Source of the DNA: a bacterium
GTDB lineage: Bacteria; Bacillota; Clostridia; Oscillospirales; Oscillospiraceae
Length of the DNA stretch: 19,463 nt
Direction of reading: 5' to 3'
Assembly: GCA_019424865.1 (NCBI GenBank)
Contig: JAHYYS010000050.1
Coordinates: 1-19,463, forward strand
This document shows, piece by piece, positions 19,325 to 19,463 of this stretch (positions are counted from its first letter, which is position 1; the number at the start of each line of letters is the position of its first letter). The notes under the pieces are model-generated. The model had not been told where the DNA came from. It saw only the letters and a program-made list of their open reading frames with translations, and ran no database searches. The position numbers were made by a program, and so were the translations under genes.

Positions 19325-19463
19325 TTGGAAGCACCGATTTACCACCTGGAAGGGGTGGTGAAGGAAAAATCGGAGAACATGGCGGACTTTGTGGGGCCGC
19401 TGGACCTGATTTTGCACCTGCTGAGCAAAAACAAAATGGAGATCAAGGACATCCAGATCTCCC
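19325..19463 (+). CDS. scpA: Segregation and condensation protein A, N-terminal fragment
   Basis: Kleisin subunit that bridges SMC heads with ScpB for chromosome compaction and segregation. Only the first 46 codons are in the window. A TTG start at 19325 follows GGGAGG (19312-19317) by seven bases. The reading MEAPIYHLEGVVKEKSENM then DFVGPLDLILHLLSKNKMEI and KDIQIS is the typical ScpA start: the (F/Y)xGPLDLLLHLI core is the SMC-contacting helix. The frame is intact to the edge. Confidence 0.9.
   Translation, partial: MEAPIYHLEGVVKEKSENMADFVGPLDLILHLLSKNKMEIKDIQIS

Overview
This GC-rich window looks like chromosome of a spore-forming Clostridia member, most likely Oscillospiraceae (Flavonifractor / Lawsonibacter / Intestinimonas-like). 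That placement is inference. It rests on high GC with Firmicutes-type signals (AGGAGG ribosome binding sites, sigma-A promoters, a T-box leader), paired CotF-type coat proteins, an NfnAB pair, a biotin-dependent carboxylase/decarboxylase, RqcH, Mini-III and ScpA. There are no rRNA or tRNA genes, CRISPR arrays, transposase genes or phage genes.

Layout. 1-1560 (minus): the 5' two thirds of leuA, preceded by a complete T-box attenuator and a near-consensus promoter. 1659-2703 (plus): an unrecognised 185-aa protein, then two small coat proteins and a terminator. 2750-3475 (plus): a region with no long ORF that holds a consensus promoter, a well-folded RNA, a 23-codon Cys-containing ORF, a terminator, a 42-aa ORF and another terminator. 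3688-4356: a Vat/CatB-type hexapeptide acetyltransferase behind a leader of about 200 nt. 4554-6548: an OadA/PycB-type carboxyltransferase fused to a biotin carrier domain. 6549-6992: an intergenic block made largely of hairpins, bounded by 50-bp imperfect inverted repeats. 6993-8272: a LysE-type exporter and an XRE-cupin regulator, divergently transcribed around AT-rich palindromes. 8273-8628: a second hairpin-rich, gene-free region. 8629-15683 (plus): rfbA, a flavodoxin-ferredoxin (EFR1-type) protein, type I asparaginase, a membrane-anchored 5'-nucleotidase, then nfnA and nfnB, ended by a strong terminator. 15845-16732: a stand-alone AAA ATPase. 16816-19103 (minus): rqcH and mrnC. 19325-end (plus): the start of scpA.

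How the genes fit together. Most are housekeeping or central metabolism: leucine synthesis under tRNA control, oxaloacetate/pyruvate carboxyl chemistry, NADH/ferredoxin/NADPH balancing, nucleotide and asparagine salvage, ribosome rescue and 23S rRNA maturation. I see no convincing new multi-gene system. The least explained parts are non-coding or micro-coding: the 2.80-3.47 kb RNA/small-ORF region, the 6.62-6.91 kb inverted-repeat element, and the folded region upstream of rfbA.
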